42,561 nucleotides of DNA. It comes from Terrihalobacillus insolitus (GTDB taxonomy: Bacteria; Bacillota; Bacilli; Bacillales; Amphibacillaceae). This document shows positions 16,260 to 23,888 of the stretch, piece after piece. The notes beneath the pieces were generated by a model, which was given only the letters and a program-made list of their open reading frames with translations, was not told where the DNA came from and searched no databases. Numbering within the stretch: position 1 is the stretch's first letter; each line of letters begins with the position of its first letter. The DNA is taken from assembly GCF_028416575.1 (NCBI RefSeq), contig NZ_JAMQKB010000022.1, positions 1 to 42,561 of the forward strand, in the 5' to 3' direction. Position numbers and translations under genes: made by a program.

Positions 16260-18017
16260 CCTGGATTCCCGCATACTCATAACGAGGTAGGCGGGATAAC
16301 ACCCAAGCTTTCATAAATTTCCTTTTGTTTGCTGAGAAGTTCGCCAATGCGCAGTTTTTTCCCGGGCGATTCAAAGCATTCAATAACATCCAGTTGATCC
16401 AGCACGCCCTGTAACGTATAATTTTTAAATAAATCCGTGTCCTGCATTTGCTTTTTGATATAAGAAAGGTAGATAAGCGCGATAAACTCCACGAAAATCT
16501 TCCCGTCGAGGCTCTTTTCTGATGACACCAGTGTTCGGCGCATGTTCAGTCGTTCTTTCAGATTCCCGAACGCTTTTTCAACGACATCTTTATTGCGATA
16601 AAGCTCCAACGCAGTGATGGCGTCCATGGTTTCATTGGTCATCAGTGCAAAGAATCCAAAATAGCGTTTGGCCTTGTTGACAGCTTCTGCGTTGACGGTA
16701 ACTTTTGTCCCTCGTTTTGGTGTGGTTTTTGTCTCAAAGTACTTTTGATACAGCTTGTCATGTTCTGGTTGTCTTTTCCCTGATTCCAATTCCTGCCGCA
16801 GGGTGATTAACTTGCGGTCAAACGCTTTTTCATCCTCCGCGGCTCTGTCAATATTGTAATAAAAGTGAATGTACATACGCTTGGACTGCGTCAGGGTGTC
16901 CCCTTTATAAGGCCGGTGTTGCGTATAATCCCACTTCGTCCGAACCGTGCGTCCATATAACTCGTATTTCTCACTGTAGTATTCAAATGATCGAAAACCG
17001 TCATAGATAGCATCCAGTTCTTTCCGGATGAAAACAAGCGACACTTTGACGGCAATCAGGAACTTTACGTGGTCTTTCAATAATGCGTTGATATTTTCTT
17101 TACTGTAGAAGCCCCTGTCCATGACCAGCTTCACCTTGGAGAAACCAAGAACATCCAAATCGGCAAGTAGGTTTCCGACGGTTTTGGAATCAGGGATATT
17201 ATCAGCCAATTTGCGGTAATAAAACGGCAGATTGGACGTTTCACCGAAGACCAGCGCCAGGTTTAGCTGAGGCAGGGGATCGTTTTCTTTATTCCAGCCG
17301 TATTGCACCTGCCTCAGAAGTTCAGACTGGCTGGATATGGTGGTGATATCATAGGCCCAAAACTCCTCTTCCGTCCGCCGTTTTCCCTGCAACCGGAAGA
17401 ACTTATATTTTGCATCTTCGGTGATGGATGCGAACAGATCGCTGCTTCGCTGGGACGTGATGTTTTCACCGTAAGGGTGTTTATGTAAGTGATTCCATTT
17501 TTCAAAACGATAAAGAGGAGCACTGTCCTCTAAGATTAGATAGTATGCAATGGATAGTATCTGCCGGTACGTGCCGGGAAAACACGCTTTCAGGTCTTCT
17601 GCAATGCCGGTATGCGAACCGATCTCATCCAGCAGATACGTGGCTCCGTAAAAATAACGTGCGGTTTGTACAGAGGGATCAGGACCTCTCTTTGTCACGG
17701 CTTGTCCGCCCTCTTTCTTTTTACGCCCCCTACCGTCTGTCGGAACAATTTCCCCGGTTTTACTGTCCACCCGTCCGATTAAGGTCCTCTTGGATCGGGA
17801 TTGTTGCTTGTCCTTGTCCCAGTAAGAAATGGACTCATACGCGTAGGTGATCCCTGAACGCTTATCTTTCTGATAAACGATGGTAGCCATCTTTGTCGCC
17901 TCCTCGTTATGTATATTGTAACACATAACGAGTTTAGAAACAATAAAAAAAGGGCATAAAACCCGGTGTTTTCATGTTTTTACTTGATTCATCGTTATGT
18001 AATGACGGGAATCCAGG
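16260..18017. mobile_element. complete IS1634-type insertion sequence
   Basis: The element is 1758 bp long and bounded by 26-bp inverted ends. The outer 12 bases, CCTGGATTCCCG, and the inner 8, CATAACGA, are identical in both arms (16260-16285 and the complement of 17992-18017); the middle 6 differ. Outside both ends lies the same 6-base duplication ACTTAA (16254-16259 and 18018-18023), so insertion was a simple transposition not followed by rearrangement at the ends. It carries one transposase on the minus strand. Its GC content is visibly higher than that of its neighbours. It sits where a phage-type gene remnant and a serine recombinase remnant meet. Confidence 0.93.
16277..17890 (-). CDS. 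IS1634-family transposase
   Basis: A DDE transposase of about 537 residues with no apparent frameshift or internal stop. Seen (counting from MATIVYQK): an early Asp in AYDITTIS (about 190), VMDRGFYSK with the second Asp (about 255), and near the C terminus YRNKDVVEKAFGNLKERL, which supplies the Glu of the triad. I take the ATG at 17890, preceded by GAGGAGG 7 bases upstream; a longer in-frame start 12 codons upstream would lie over this ribosome site. Its stop lies inside the left inverted end, about 17 bases from the element's border. It should be functional. Confidence 0.9.
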   Translation of the reverse strand: MATIVYQKDKRSGITYAYESISYWDKDKQQSRSKRTLIGRVDSKTGEIVPTDGRGRKKKEGGQAVTKRGPDPSVQTARYFYGATYLLDEIGSHTGIAEDLKACFPGTYRQILSIAYYLILEDSAPLYRFEKWNHLHKHPYGENITSQRSSDLFASITEDAKYKFFRLQGKRRTEEEFWAYDITTISSQSELLRQVQYGWNKENDPLPQLNLALVFGETSNLPFYYRKLADNIPDSKTVGNLLADLDVLGFSKVKLVMDRGFYSKENINALLKDHVKFLIAVKVSLVFIRKELDAIYDGFRSFEYYSEKYELYGRTVRTKWDYTQHRPYKGDTLTQSKRMYIHFYYNIDRAAEDEKAFDRKLITLRQELESGKRQPEHDKLYQKYFETKTTPKRGTKVTVNAEAVNKAKRYFGFFALMTNETMDAITALELYRNKDVVEKAFGNLKERLNMRRTLVSSEKSLDGKIFVEFIALIYLSYIKKQMQDTDLFKNYTLQGVLDQLDVIECFESPGKKLRIGELLSKQKEIYESLGVIPPTSL

Positions 18018-18741
18018 ACTTAAGGAAATCATTGAAGAAACTAACAAGCAAAGAAGTCATTCAACGGAGCCCATTCAAGAGGAAATGAAACTTCTCAAAA
18101 GAAAGCTTAACAAGGTAACAAATCACATAGACAAACTGATGAACGCCTTATTAGACGAGGAACTTCCGCAGGAAATTGTTAAACCAAAGTTATTCGCTTC
18201 ACAGGAACAAAAACAGCAACTAGAAAAACGATTGGAAGCATTAAATACAGAACTAACTGAAGCTGATACAACACCAATTGAATATGATTCAGTTCAACAA
18301 TTATTAGGAGACTTTAAACAGCTACTTTCACAAGCTGCACCAGAGGAACAAAAGATATTACTCCGCTCCATCATAAAGGATATACAAGTATCATTGGATG
18401 CACCTCGTGGATTGGGACGTCATATTACGAAAATTAACCTATTCTTTGATTTTACCATTGATGCTATGCCTGATAGCTACGAGCTACTTGAGATGATTTA
18501 TCCAGACCTTGAACAGCAGCTAGATATCTGGTCAAAAAGCTCCATTTCATACGGTAAATATAAAAGGGACATGCTTGAGTCCCTTAATAGTTTACCCTTA
18601 TTTATGGTACGGTTCCCCCCTCATAATCCGAAACGCCCGATACACCTGCTCCAACAAAACCAACCGCATCAATTGATGTGGCAACGTCATCTTAGAAAAA
18701 GACAAAGCAAAGTCACTCCGCCTCCTTACTTCCTCACTTAA
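18018..18741 (+). pseudogene. C-terminal fragment of a large serine recombinase
   Basis: The frame reads LKEIIEETNKQ... and then long charged coiled-coil stretches (about 30-110), SVQQLLGDFKQLL, EEQKILLRSIIKDIQV and ITKINLFFDF, the C-terminal zinc-ribbon/coiled-coil region typical of large serine recombinases (phage integrases and Ccr type). The N-terminal catalytic domain with its active serine is absent: the frame is cut by the insertion sequence, and left of it only about 10 codons stay open (to a TGA at 16222). The frame has no stop before it runs into the antisense of rlmH, so its tail (about 18600-18741) is not genuine recombinase. Position beside rlmH suggests this recombinase integrated the element. 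Confidence 0.75.
18562..18585 (-). terminator. rlmH: rlmH terminator
   Basis: AAGGGAC (18564-18570) and GTCCCTT (18579-18585) form a perfect 7-bp stem with an 8-base loop. Read on the minus strand it is followed by TTTATATT and lies 13 bases after the rlmH stop, so it fits an intrinsic terminator for rlmH. It lies within the open frame of the recombinase fragment. Confidence 0.6.
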
Positions 18742-19077
18742 TCCGAGAGATCCACCAATAACAAAAGTGACCTTACTTTTCCCATATGTAGCTAGCTGGT
18801 CAATTTTTGTCGCGAATTGTTCGGATGAGAGCATGTGGCCCATTATTTCCAGGGAAATAATGTAGTCATCTGTCGAAATTTTGGATAGGATGCGCTCTCC
18901 TTCCTTTCGTTTCACTTCCTTCATTTCCGCTTCGCTCATGTTTTCTGGCGCCTTTTCGTCTGGAATCTCTATGATATCAACCTTAGCATACGCACCTAAC
19001 CGTTTTATATATTCCTGAATTCCTTGTTTCAAATATTTCTCTTTTAATTTCCCAACTGCAATAATCGTTATCTTCAT
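18598..19077 (-). CDS. rlmH: 23S rRNA pseudouridine-1915 N3-methyltransferase RlmH
   Basis: A 159-residue protein of full length for RlmH, a SPOUT-class enzyme that methylates pseudouridine 1915 of 23S rRNA in the assembled ribosome. Seen: [19 protein letters not shown] at the N terminus, [13 protein letters not shown] (the SAM-binding knot), [16 protein letters not shown] motif (here [23 protein letters not shown]) and the ending RGEPYHK. GAAAGGAAGG precedes the ATG. It follows the pterin dehydratase by 35 bases on the same strand. The 3' end, coding for PYHK and the stop, is equivalent to the attachment site used by staphylococcal SCC elements; accessory DNA starts right after it here. Confidence 0.97.
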   Translation of the reverse strand: MKITIIAVGKLKEKYLKQGIQEYIKRLGAYAKVDIIEIPDEKAPENMSEAEMKEVKRKEGERILSKISTDDYIISLEIMGHMLSSEQFATKIDQLATYGKSKVTFVIGGSLGLSEEVRRRSDFALSFSKMTLPHQLMRLVLLEQVYRAFRIMRGEPYHK

Positions 19078-19112
19078 TGGCCTTCCTTTCTATACCTTAC
19101 CCTGTGGTAACA

Positions 19113-19409
19113 TTATTTTTCTTCGTTCTCATATACCTCATCAAAATTTGCTGCCATCTTTATATCTAGGTCTGTTAATCCCTTTGCTTGCCACGAGGAT
19201 AGCTTTACCGTAACTACTTTGTAGTCAATTGATATAAACGGGTGATGCTGGATGTTCTCGGAGTAGTTAGCAATGTCATGGACAAATTTAACTCCCGCAA
19301 GATAGTTTTTAAAGCGATATTTTCGCTGAATCCACTTTTTATCGACTCGTTTCCAATCGGACAGCTTTTGCAACGCCTGCTCAATTTGTTCTTCAGTTAA
19401 ACGCTCCAC
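19113..19409 (-). CDS. pterin-4a-carbinolamine dehydratase
   Basis: A 98-residue protein of the PCD/DCoH family, which dehydrates 4a-hydroxytetrahydropterin so that the pterin cofactor can be recycled; some bacterial members act with phenylalanine hydroxylase, others in molybdopterin-related roles. The family signature is complete: [20 protein letters not shown] (about 53-72), with the His-His-Pro of the active site, followed by SSW and a GLTDLD turn. The start is a GTG with GAGAGGAAG upstream. It probably shares an mRNA with rlmH and is divergent from the regulator at 19569. No hydroxylase gene is nearby, so the physiological substrate is uncertain. Confidence 0.92.
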   Translation of the reverse strand: MERLTEEQIEQALQKLSDWKRVDKKWIQRKYRFKNYLAGVKFVHDIANYSENIQHHPFISIDYKVVTVKLSSWQAKGLTDLDIKMAANFDEVYENEEK

Positions 19410-19514
19410 CTTCCTCTCATCCTTTCCTTTTTATTGATCCGATTCTTTCTTTTCTCTATTGTACCTTTTAACTTGTCATTAATAAATGAAAGTTATAGCA
19501 ACAGCTTGCCATTA

Positions 19515-19533
19515 CTGTTGCAATGTGAAACAA
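19515..19533 (+). promoter_or_regulatory. operator-like palindrome 1 (upstream of the PrpR-type gene)
   Basis: CTGTTGCA-ATG-TGAAACAA is an 8-N3-8 near-palindrome, 35 bases before the regulator start. It matches the sites at 21337 and 21409 in architecture and in half-site (TTGTTGCA type). A second symmetry, GCAACAG-N10-CTGTTGC (19498-19521), overlaps it. This suggests autoregulation. Confidence 0.55.
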
Positions 19534-19568
19534 TTGTGGTAGAAGTCTACAAAAGAGAGGGACGCCGT

Positions 19569-21326
19569 ATGATTAAAACTTTAGTTATTGCTCCGTATCC
19601 TGGCATGGTAGAACTTATGAAAAAATATCGTCTTGAACAGTCGGATTTAGATATTGATATTGAAGTAGGTGATCTTGAAAAGGGACTTGAAATCGCGAAA
19701 AGATCAGAAGAATTGGGCTATGATGTCATCATAAGTCGTGGCGGAACAGCTTCGTTAATACAACAACATATATCGATACCCGTTGTCCATATTGATGTGA
19801 CAGGGTATGACATGATAAGGGTGTTAACACTTATTAAAGGGATGGAGGATAAAGCAGCTCTTGTTGGCTTCCCTAATATTTGTCAAGGTGCAGCTACGTT
19901 GTGTAGTATTTTAGACTTACACATAAAAACCATATCAATTAATAGTGGAAGTGAAGTAAAAGAACATTTACTACAGCTAAAAAGTGAAGGATATTCGGTT
20001 ATTATTGGAGACGTAGTTACCGTACAAGCCGCAGAGCAAATTGGAATGCAAGGTATTTTAATTACTTCTGGTAAAGAGTCTATTATGGAAGCTTTTGAAG
20101 AAGCAAAACGAATCTATGCTTTGTTTTCCTCTATACGTAAGGAATCCAACCTTCTTTTACAGACGCTCCATCAACTACCGTATCCCATTGCCCTAATCAA
20201 TCATGATTATAAGATACAGGAGTGCAACGATCGGTTTAAGCGTGAAATTGAAGTTGATCCACTACTTCAAGATACTAGTATTTCGGGATTGCTTAAACGA
20301 ATTTTGCAAGAGGGTGTTTCTGATTCGATTACGACAAAAATAGGCAATAAGATCATTACCGTCCATGGGTTTCTTGTAGGCGACACAGATAACTGTGCAG
20401 TGCTTGTTTTCCAAAGATCTCACTTTGGCAGCAATAGTGAAGAGGCCATCTTCGTTAAAACAAACATTCCACACACTCCATTAGTTGGGTCTAGTGAGTT
20501 TGTCCAAAGCACAAAAAAGTCCATTCATAGTCTTACTACTTCAAATCGACCAGTGCTTATAATTGGAGAGCCAGGTACAGGCAAAGAAACACTAACTGAA
20601 ACGATTCATGCAGAACGGTATGGTTCAAATTCTCCTATGGTCATCGCAAACTGTGATCAAGTAACGGAGCACGATCTGGATAACCTTTTAGAATCAAGTA
20701 CCCTGCAGGAAACAACCTTTACACTTGTATTAAAAAACATTCATTTAATACGTCCAACGTTACAACAGCATTTACTAACTACTATTAAAAGAATTCCAAC
20801 TAAAGCATCTATTATTTCTATATCTGAAATAAGAATGGGGGATCAAATAGAAAAGAAACAGTTTTCTCACGATCTATACTATCAATTGGCAGAGCTGACC
20901 ATTCGTATTCCACCTTTAAAGAATAGAAAGGGAGATATAGACGCTTTAGTGCAATCTTTTATCACAGAGCTACACACTACTTTTGGAAAGGAAACGGTCG
21001 GCATAAGATCAGACGCTTTAGAAAAGCTAAAAACTTATGATTGGCCGGGTAATATTAATCAATTAAGGCAAGCGATCGGTGAATTAACGTTTCATTCACA
21101 AGGTATCTTTATTGAGGTAACCGAAGTGGAAAGGTTACTATCGGAGTATCAAAGGGATGATGATGTAAAGAAGGAAGAGCCTGTTATTCCGTTGCATGGG
21201 ACATTAGAGGATATGGAACAATTGATCATTCAAAAAGTGTTGGATCAAGAAGGGAATAACCAATCAAAAGCGGCGGAACGTTTAGGAATCAATCGATCCA
21301 CATTATGGCGCAAGCTTAATAAATAG
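19569..21326 (+). CDS. PrpR-type regulator lacking the sigma-54 contact loop
   Basis: A 585-residue transcription regulator. Residues 1-195 form a PrpR_N-type sensor domain (IISRGGTASLI, about 54-64), about 200-285 look like a PAS domain, about 300-530 an AAA+ domain, and about 560-585 a Fis-type helix-turn-helix (QSKAAERLGINRSTLWRKL). Walker A is present (GEPGTGKE, about 333-340), but the GAFTGA loop is missing and the Walker B acids are replaced (LVLKNIHL). It therefore should not activate a sigma-54 promoter and probably works with the main sigma factor. I chose the ATG at 19569 with AGAGAGGG before it; the frame is open upstream without a site. It lies just before the threonate operon on the same strand. 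Confidence 0.85.
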   Translation: MIKTLVIAPYPGMVELMKKYRLEQSDLDIDIEVGDLEKGLEIAKRSEELGYDVIISRGGTASLIQQHISIPVVHIDVTGYDMIRVLTLIKGMEDKAALVGFPNICQGAATLCSILDLHIKTISINSGSEVKEHLLQLKSEGYSVIIGDVVTVQAAEQIGMQGILITSGKESIMEAFEEAKRIYALFSSIRKESNLLLQTLHQLPYPIALINHDYKIQECNDRFKREIEVDPLLQDTSISGLLKRILQEGVSDSITTKIGNKIITVHGFLVGDTDNCAVLVFQRSHFGSNSEEAIFVKTNIPHTPLVGSSEFVQSTKKSIHSLTTSNRPVLIIGEPGTGKETLTETIHAERYGSNSPMVIANCDQVTEHDLDNLLESSTLQETTFTLVLKNIHLIRPTLQQHLLTTIKRIPTKASIISISEIRMGDQIEKKQFSHDLYYQLAELTIRIPPLKNRKGDIDALVQSFITELHTTFGKETVGIRSDALEKLKTYDWPGNINQLRQAIGELTFHSQGIFIEVTEVERLLSEYQRDDDVKKEEPVIPLHGTLEDMEQLIIQKVLDQEGNNQSKAAERLGINRSTLWRKLNK

Positions 21327-21336
21327 CTTGTGCTTT

Positions 21337-21355
21337 TTGTTGCAAAATGAATCAA
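21337..21355 (+). promoter_or_regulatory. operator-like palindrome 2
   Basis: TTGTTGCA-AAA-TGAATCAA is an 8-N3-8 near-palindrome, 10 bases after the regulator's stop and 160 bases before the permease ribosome site. Over 23 bases it agrees with site 1 at 18 positions. It is a probable binding site of the PrpR-type regulator. Confidence 0.55.
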
Positions 21356-21408
21356 TTCTATTTATTTATTATTTCGATTGGGAATAAAATGATAAAATCA
21401 AAAAATAA

Positions 21409-21427
21409 TTGTTGCTTAATTGCACAA
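21409..21427 (+). promoter_or_regulatory. operator-like palindrome 3
   Basis: TTGTTGCT-TAA-TTGCACAA has the same 8-N3-8 form as sites 1 and 2 and lies 72 bases (about seven helical turns) downstream of site 2, so both would face the same side of the DNA. Confidence 0.5.
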
Positions 21428-21446
21428 TCATATGTTAAATTTATAT

Positions 21447-21460
21447 TGAAAGCGCTTCAT
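21447..21460 (+). promoter_or_regulatory. CcpA catabolite-responsive element (cre)
   Basis: TGAAAGCGCTTCAT fits the 14-base cre consensus TGWAARCGYTWNCW at 13 positions. It lies 56 bases before the permease start, so the operon is probably repressed by CcpA when preferred sugars are present. Confidence 0.7.
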
Positions 21461-21515
21461 AGTACTTATATTGTTTCATTTTAAAACACTTATGTTAAAA
21501 TGGGGAGGAATTAAA

Positions 21516-22535
21516 ATGCAAATCAAAGCAACATTAGATCGAATTCCTGGTGGGATGATGGTTGTACCGTTATTACTTGCTGCAGTATTAAACACTGTTG
21601 CTCCTGATCTACTAAGAATCGGGAACTTTACACAGGCATTGTTTGTTGATGGTGCTGGAACACTTATTGCTTTGTTCTTATTATGTACAGGTGCTCAGAT
21701 TAATCTTCGTACATTTGGAGTCAGCTTAGGTAAGGGAGCAACGCTTTTAACTACTAAATGGGTTGTTGGTGCCTTTTTTGGGCTATTGGCATACATTTTA
21801 GCTGGTTCAAATGGTTTATGGATAGGCCTAGCTCCAATCGCCATTGTTGCAGCAATGACAAATAGTAATGGCGGGTTATATATTGCCATTGTAGGACAAT
21901 ATGGAAACAAAGATGATCGTGCTGCATATTCTCTATTAGCACTAAACGACGGACCATTCTTTACAATGGTTGCATTATCCATATTTGGAGCAATGGGATT
22001 TGTAGACGGAATGTTTTCTCTGCAATCGTTTATCGCTGTTCTATTACCTATCCTAGTTGGAATGGTTTTGGGTAACTTAGATAGTCAAATGCGTGATTTC
22101 TTAGATAAGGGAAGCTCCATGTTAATTCCATTCTTTGCGTTTGCGCTAGGTATGGGGATAGACTTCGGTAAAATCATTGAAGGTGGAATATCTGGAATTT
22201 TTCTTGGTATTGCAACCGTATTTTTTACAGGTACTGCAGGGTATTTCGTATTCAAGGCATTTAAATGGAATCCAATTGTTGGGGCTTCAGAGGGATCCAC
22301 TGCTGGTAATGCTGTTGCAACACCTGCTGCCATTGCTGCAGCAAACGCAAGCTTTGCAGGTATTGCAGAAATCGCAACCGTACAAGTTGCAGCTTCAACC
22401 GTAACAACTGCTATATTGCTTCCAATTTATATCGGTTTCCTAGTAAAACGGTTAGAGAAAAAAGGAGTCAAACTACCTGACGACTATACAACAAAAGAAA
22501 AGCTATCTGAACAAGCGGCAACAAACGCATCATAG
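21516..22535 (+). CDS. KdgT-family permease, probable acid-sugar uptake
   Basis: A 339-residue integral membrane protein with about ten hydrophobic segments, of the 2-keto-3-deoxygluconate permease (KdgT) family, which carries small acid sugars by proton symport. Seen: RIPGGMMVVPLLLAA at the N terminus, AAMTNSNGGLYIAI and SLLALNDGPFFTM in the middle, and GASEGSTAGNAVATPAAIAA near the C terminus, the conserved stretches of the family. The ATG at 21516 has GGGGAGG before it. It is the first gene of an operon with a DUF1537 kinase (18 bases on) and PdxA2, so the likely cargo is D-threonate or a similar four-carbon acid rather than ketodeoxygluconate. Regulation: two palindromes and a cre site upstream. 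Confidence 0.88.
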   Translation: MQIKATLDRIPGGMMVVPLLLAAVLNTVAPDLLRIGNFTQALFVDGAGTLIALFLLCTGAQINLRTFGVSLGKGATLLTTKWVVGAFFGLLAYILAGSNGLWIGLAPIAIVAAMTNSNGGLYIAIVGQYGNKDDRAAYSLLALNDGPFFTMVALSIFGAMGFVDGMFSLQSFIAVLLPILVGMVLGNLDSQMRDFLDKGSSMLIPFFAFALGMGIDFGKIIEGGISGIFLGIATVFFTGTAGYFVFKAFKWNPIVGASEGSTAGNAVATPAAIAAANASFAGIAEIATVQVAASTVTTAILLPIYIGFLVKRLEKKGVKLPDDYTTKEKLSEQAATNAS

Positions 22536-22553
22536 GGAAGTGAGGGAAATAGA

Positions 22554-23888
22554 ATGGAGCGTGTTATCGGAATTATTGCCGACGACTTAACAGGTGCAAA
22601 TGATAGTGGCGTTCAACTTACAGAAAAAGGCATCCAAACATCTGTACTATTTGATATTCCTAGTACAGAGGATCATTTGAGTGAAGGAATCGTAATCGAC
22701 ACAGACTCACGCTCTTTAAACCGTCAGGATGCATATGATGTCACAAAAAAAGCTGCAACCTTTCTTAAAAAGGCTGGCTATTCACACATTTATAAAAAAA
22801 TAGATTCCACCTTACGTGGGCACTTAGGTGCTGAACTAGAGGCGATAAGAGAAGTATGTGAGCCGGAGTTTCTTGTAGTTGCTCCGGCTTTCCCTCCTTA
22901 TGGACGCACTACAAAAAATGGCATTCATTACTTAAAAGGAACCAAAATTTCTGATACAGAAATTTCGCGTGATCCTAAGCATCCTGTGAAAGAATCTTCT
23001 ATACCAAAATTGTTGTTTGAACAAACAGGAAAAGAAATTGGACTGATTCAAACTGCTAATTTACGTGATGATGCTAGAAAGTGGGAAAAAACACTTTCGG
23101 GGTTTAAAAAGAAAGGGATACACTATTTAGTTTGTGATGCAGAAACGATTCAAGATTTATCCACTATTGTTCACCAGATTCGTGCTTTTACTGATCAAGT
23201 GGTTTGGTCTGGATCTGCTGGTCTTGCTGAGGTACTCCCCGAAATCATTCATTCGAACGATAAAAAGAGTACGCCAACGAACCGTTTTTCCTGCCAACAG
23301 GTTTTAACCGTCTGTGGCAGCCTGTCAGAAATGACCCAGCAACAGGTTGCTTTTTTAGCCAATCAAGATGAGGTAGTACCTGTTGAAGTAGATACAGTCA
23401 AAATTTTTGAGAATAACTGGGATCACTATCAACGCCAATATATAAAGCAAAGTTATATGGCTCTAAATAATGGAAAAGACGTCGTTTTGTATGTACCATC
23501 TACGGAAGAACAAAGAGAGCAAGTCATGGAAAAGGGAAAGTCTCTTAACTTAACAGCCTATCAAATTGGAAAACAAATATCGATTGCACTTAGTATGATT
23601 TCAAAAAGTATTGTAGAAGGGAATCGAAAGGTGGATGGATTGATTTTAACTGGTGGAGATACTGGTAAAGATGTAACGCGTGTACTCAGTGCAGTCGGTT
23701 TTCATTTAATAAAAGAAATAGAACCAGGAATACCTTTAGGACGTTTACTTGGAACGTATGATGACATGTATGTTGTTACAAAAGCCGGAGCCTTTGGTGA
23801 AGAAGATTCTTTGTATACAGCGATGCTAGAACTGAAAGGAGTGCGAGCAAATGAACAAGAAACCGATTATCGGTATAACCATGGGTGA
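22554..23888 (+). CDS. dtnK: four-carbon acid sugar kinase (DUF1537), probably D-threonate kinase
   Basis: A 444-residue kinase of the DUF1537 family, which phosphorylates four-carbon acid sugars at O4 with ATP. The N-terminal substrate domain begins IGIIADDLTGANDSG (about 5-19), with KKIDSTLRGHLGAE (about 81-94) and VVAPAFPPYGRTT; the C-terminal nucleotide domain has VCGSLSEMT (about 258-266), ILTGGDTGKDV (about 361-371) and a KAGAFG ending, all family marks. GTGAGGG precedes the ATG. It overlaps pdxA2 by 38 bases. Together with a PdxA2 and without an aldolase or isomerase gene, the simplest reading is D-threonate to 4-phospho-D-threonate; a D-erythronate kinase is the main alternative. Confidence 0.87.
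   Translation: MERVIGIIADDLTGANDSGVQLTEKGIQTSVLFDIPSTEDHLSEGIVIDTDSRSLNRQDAYDVTKKAATFLKKAGYSHIYKKIDSTLRGHLGAELEAIREVCEPEFLVVAPAFPPYGRTTKNGIHYLKGTKISDTEISRDPKHPVKESSIPKLLFEQTGKEIGLIQTANLRDDARKWEKTLSGFKKKGIHYLVCDAETIQDLSTIVHQIRAFTDQVVWSGSAGLAEVLPEIIHSNDKKSTPTNRFSCQQVLTVCGSLSEMTQQQVAFLANQDEVVPVEVDTVKIFENNWDHYQRQYIKQSYMALNNGKDVVLYVPSTEEQREQVMEKGKSLNLTAYQIGKQISIALSMISKSIVEGNRKVDGLILTGGDTGKDVTRVLSAVGFHLIKEIEPGIPLGRLLGTYDDMYVVTKAGAFGEEDSLYTAMLELKGVRANEQETDYRYNHG

Noticed and set aside
21327..21515. A sigma-54 (-24/-12) promoter before the permease, expected for a PrpR-type regulator
   Set aside because: No GG-N10-GC core at proper spacing was found, which agrees with the missing GAFTGA loop in the regulator.
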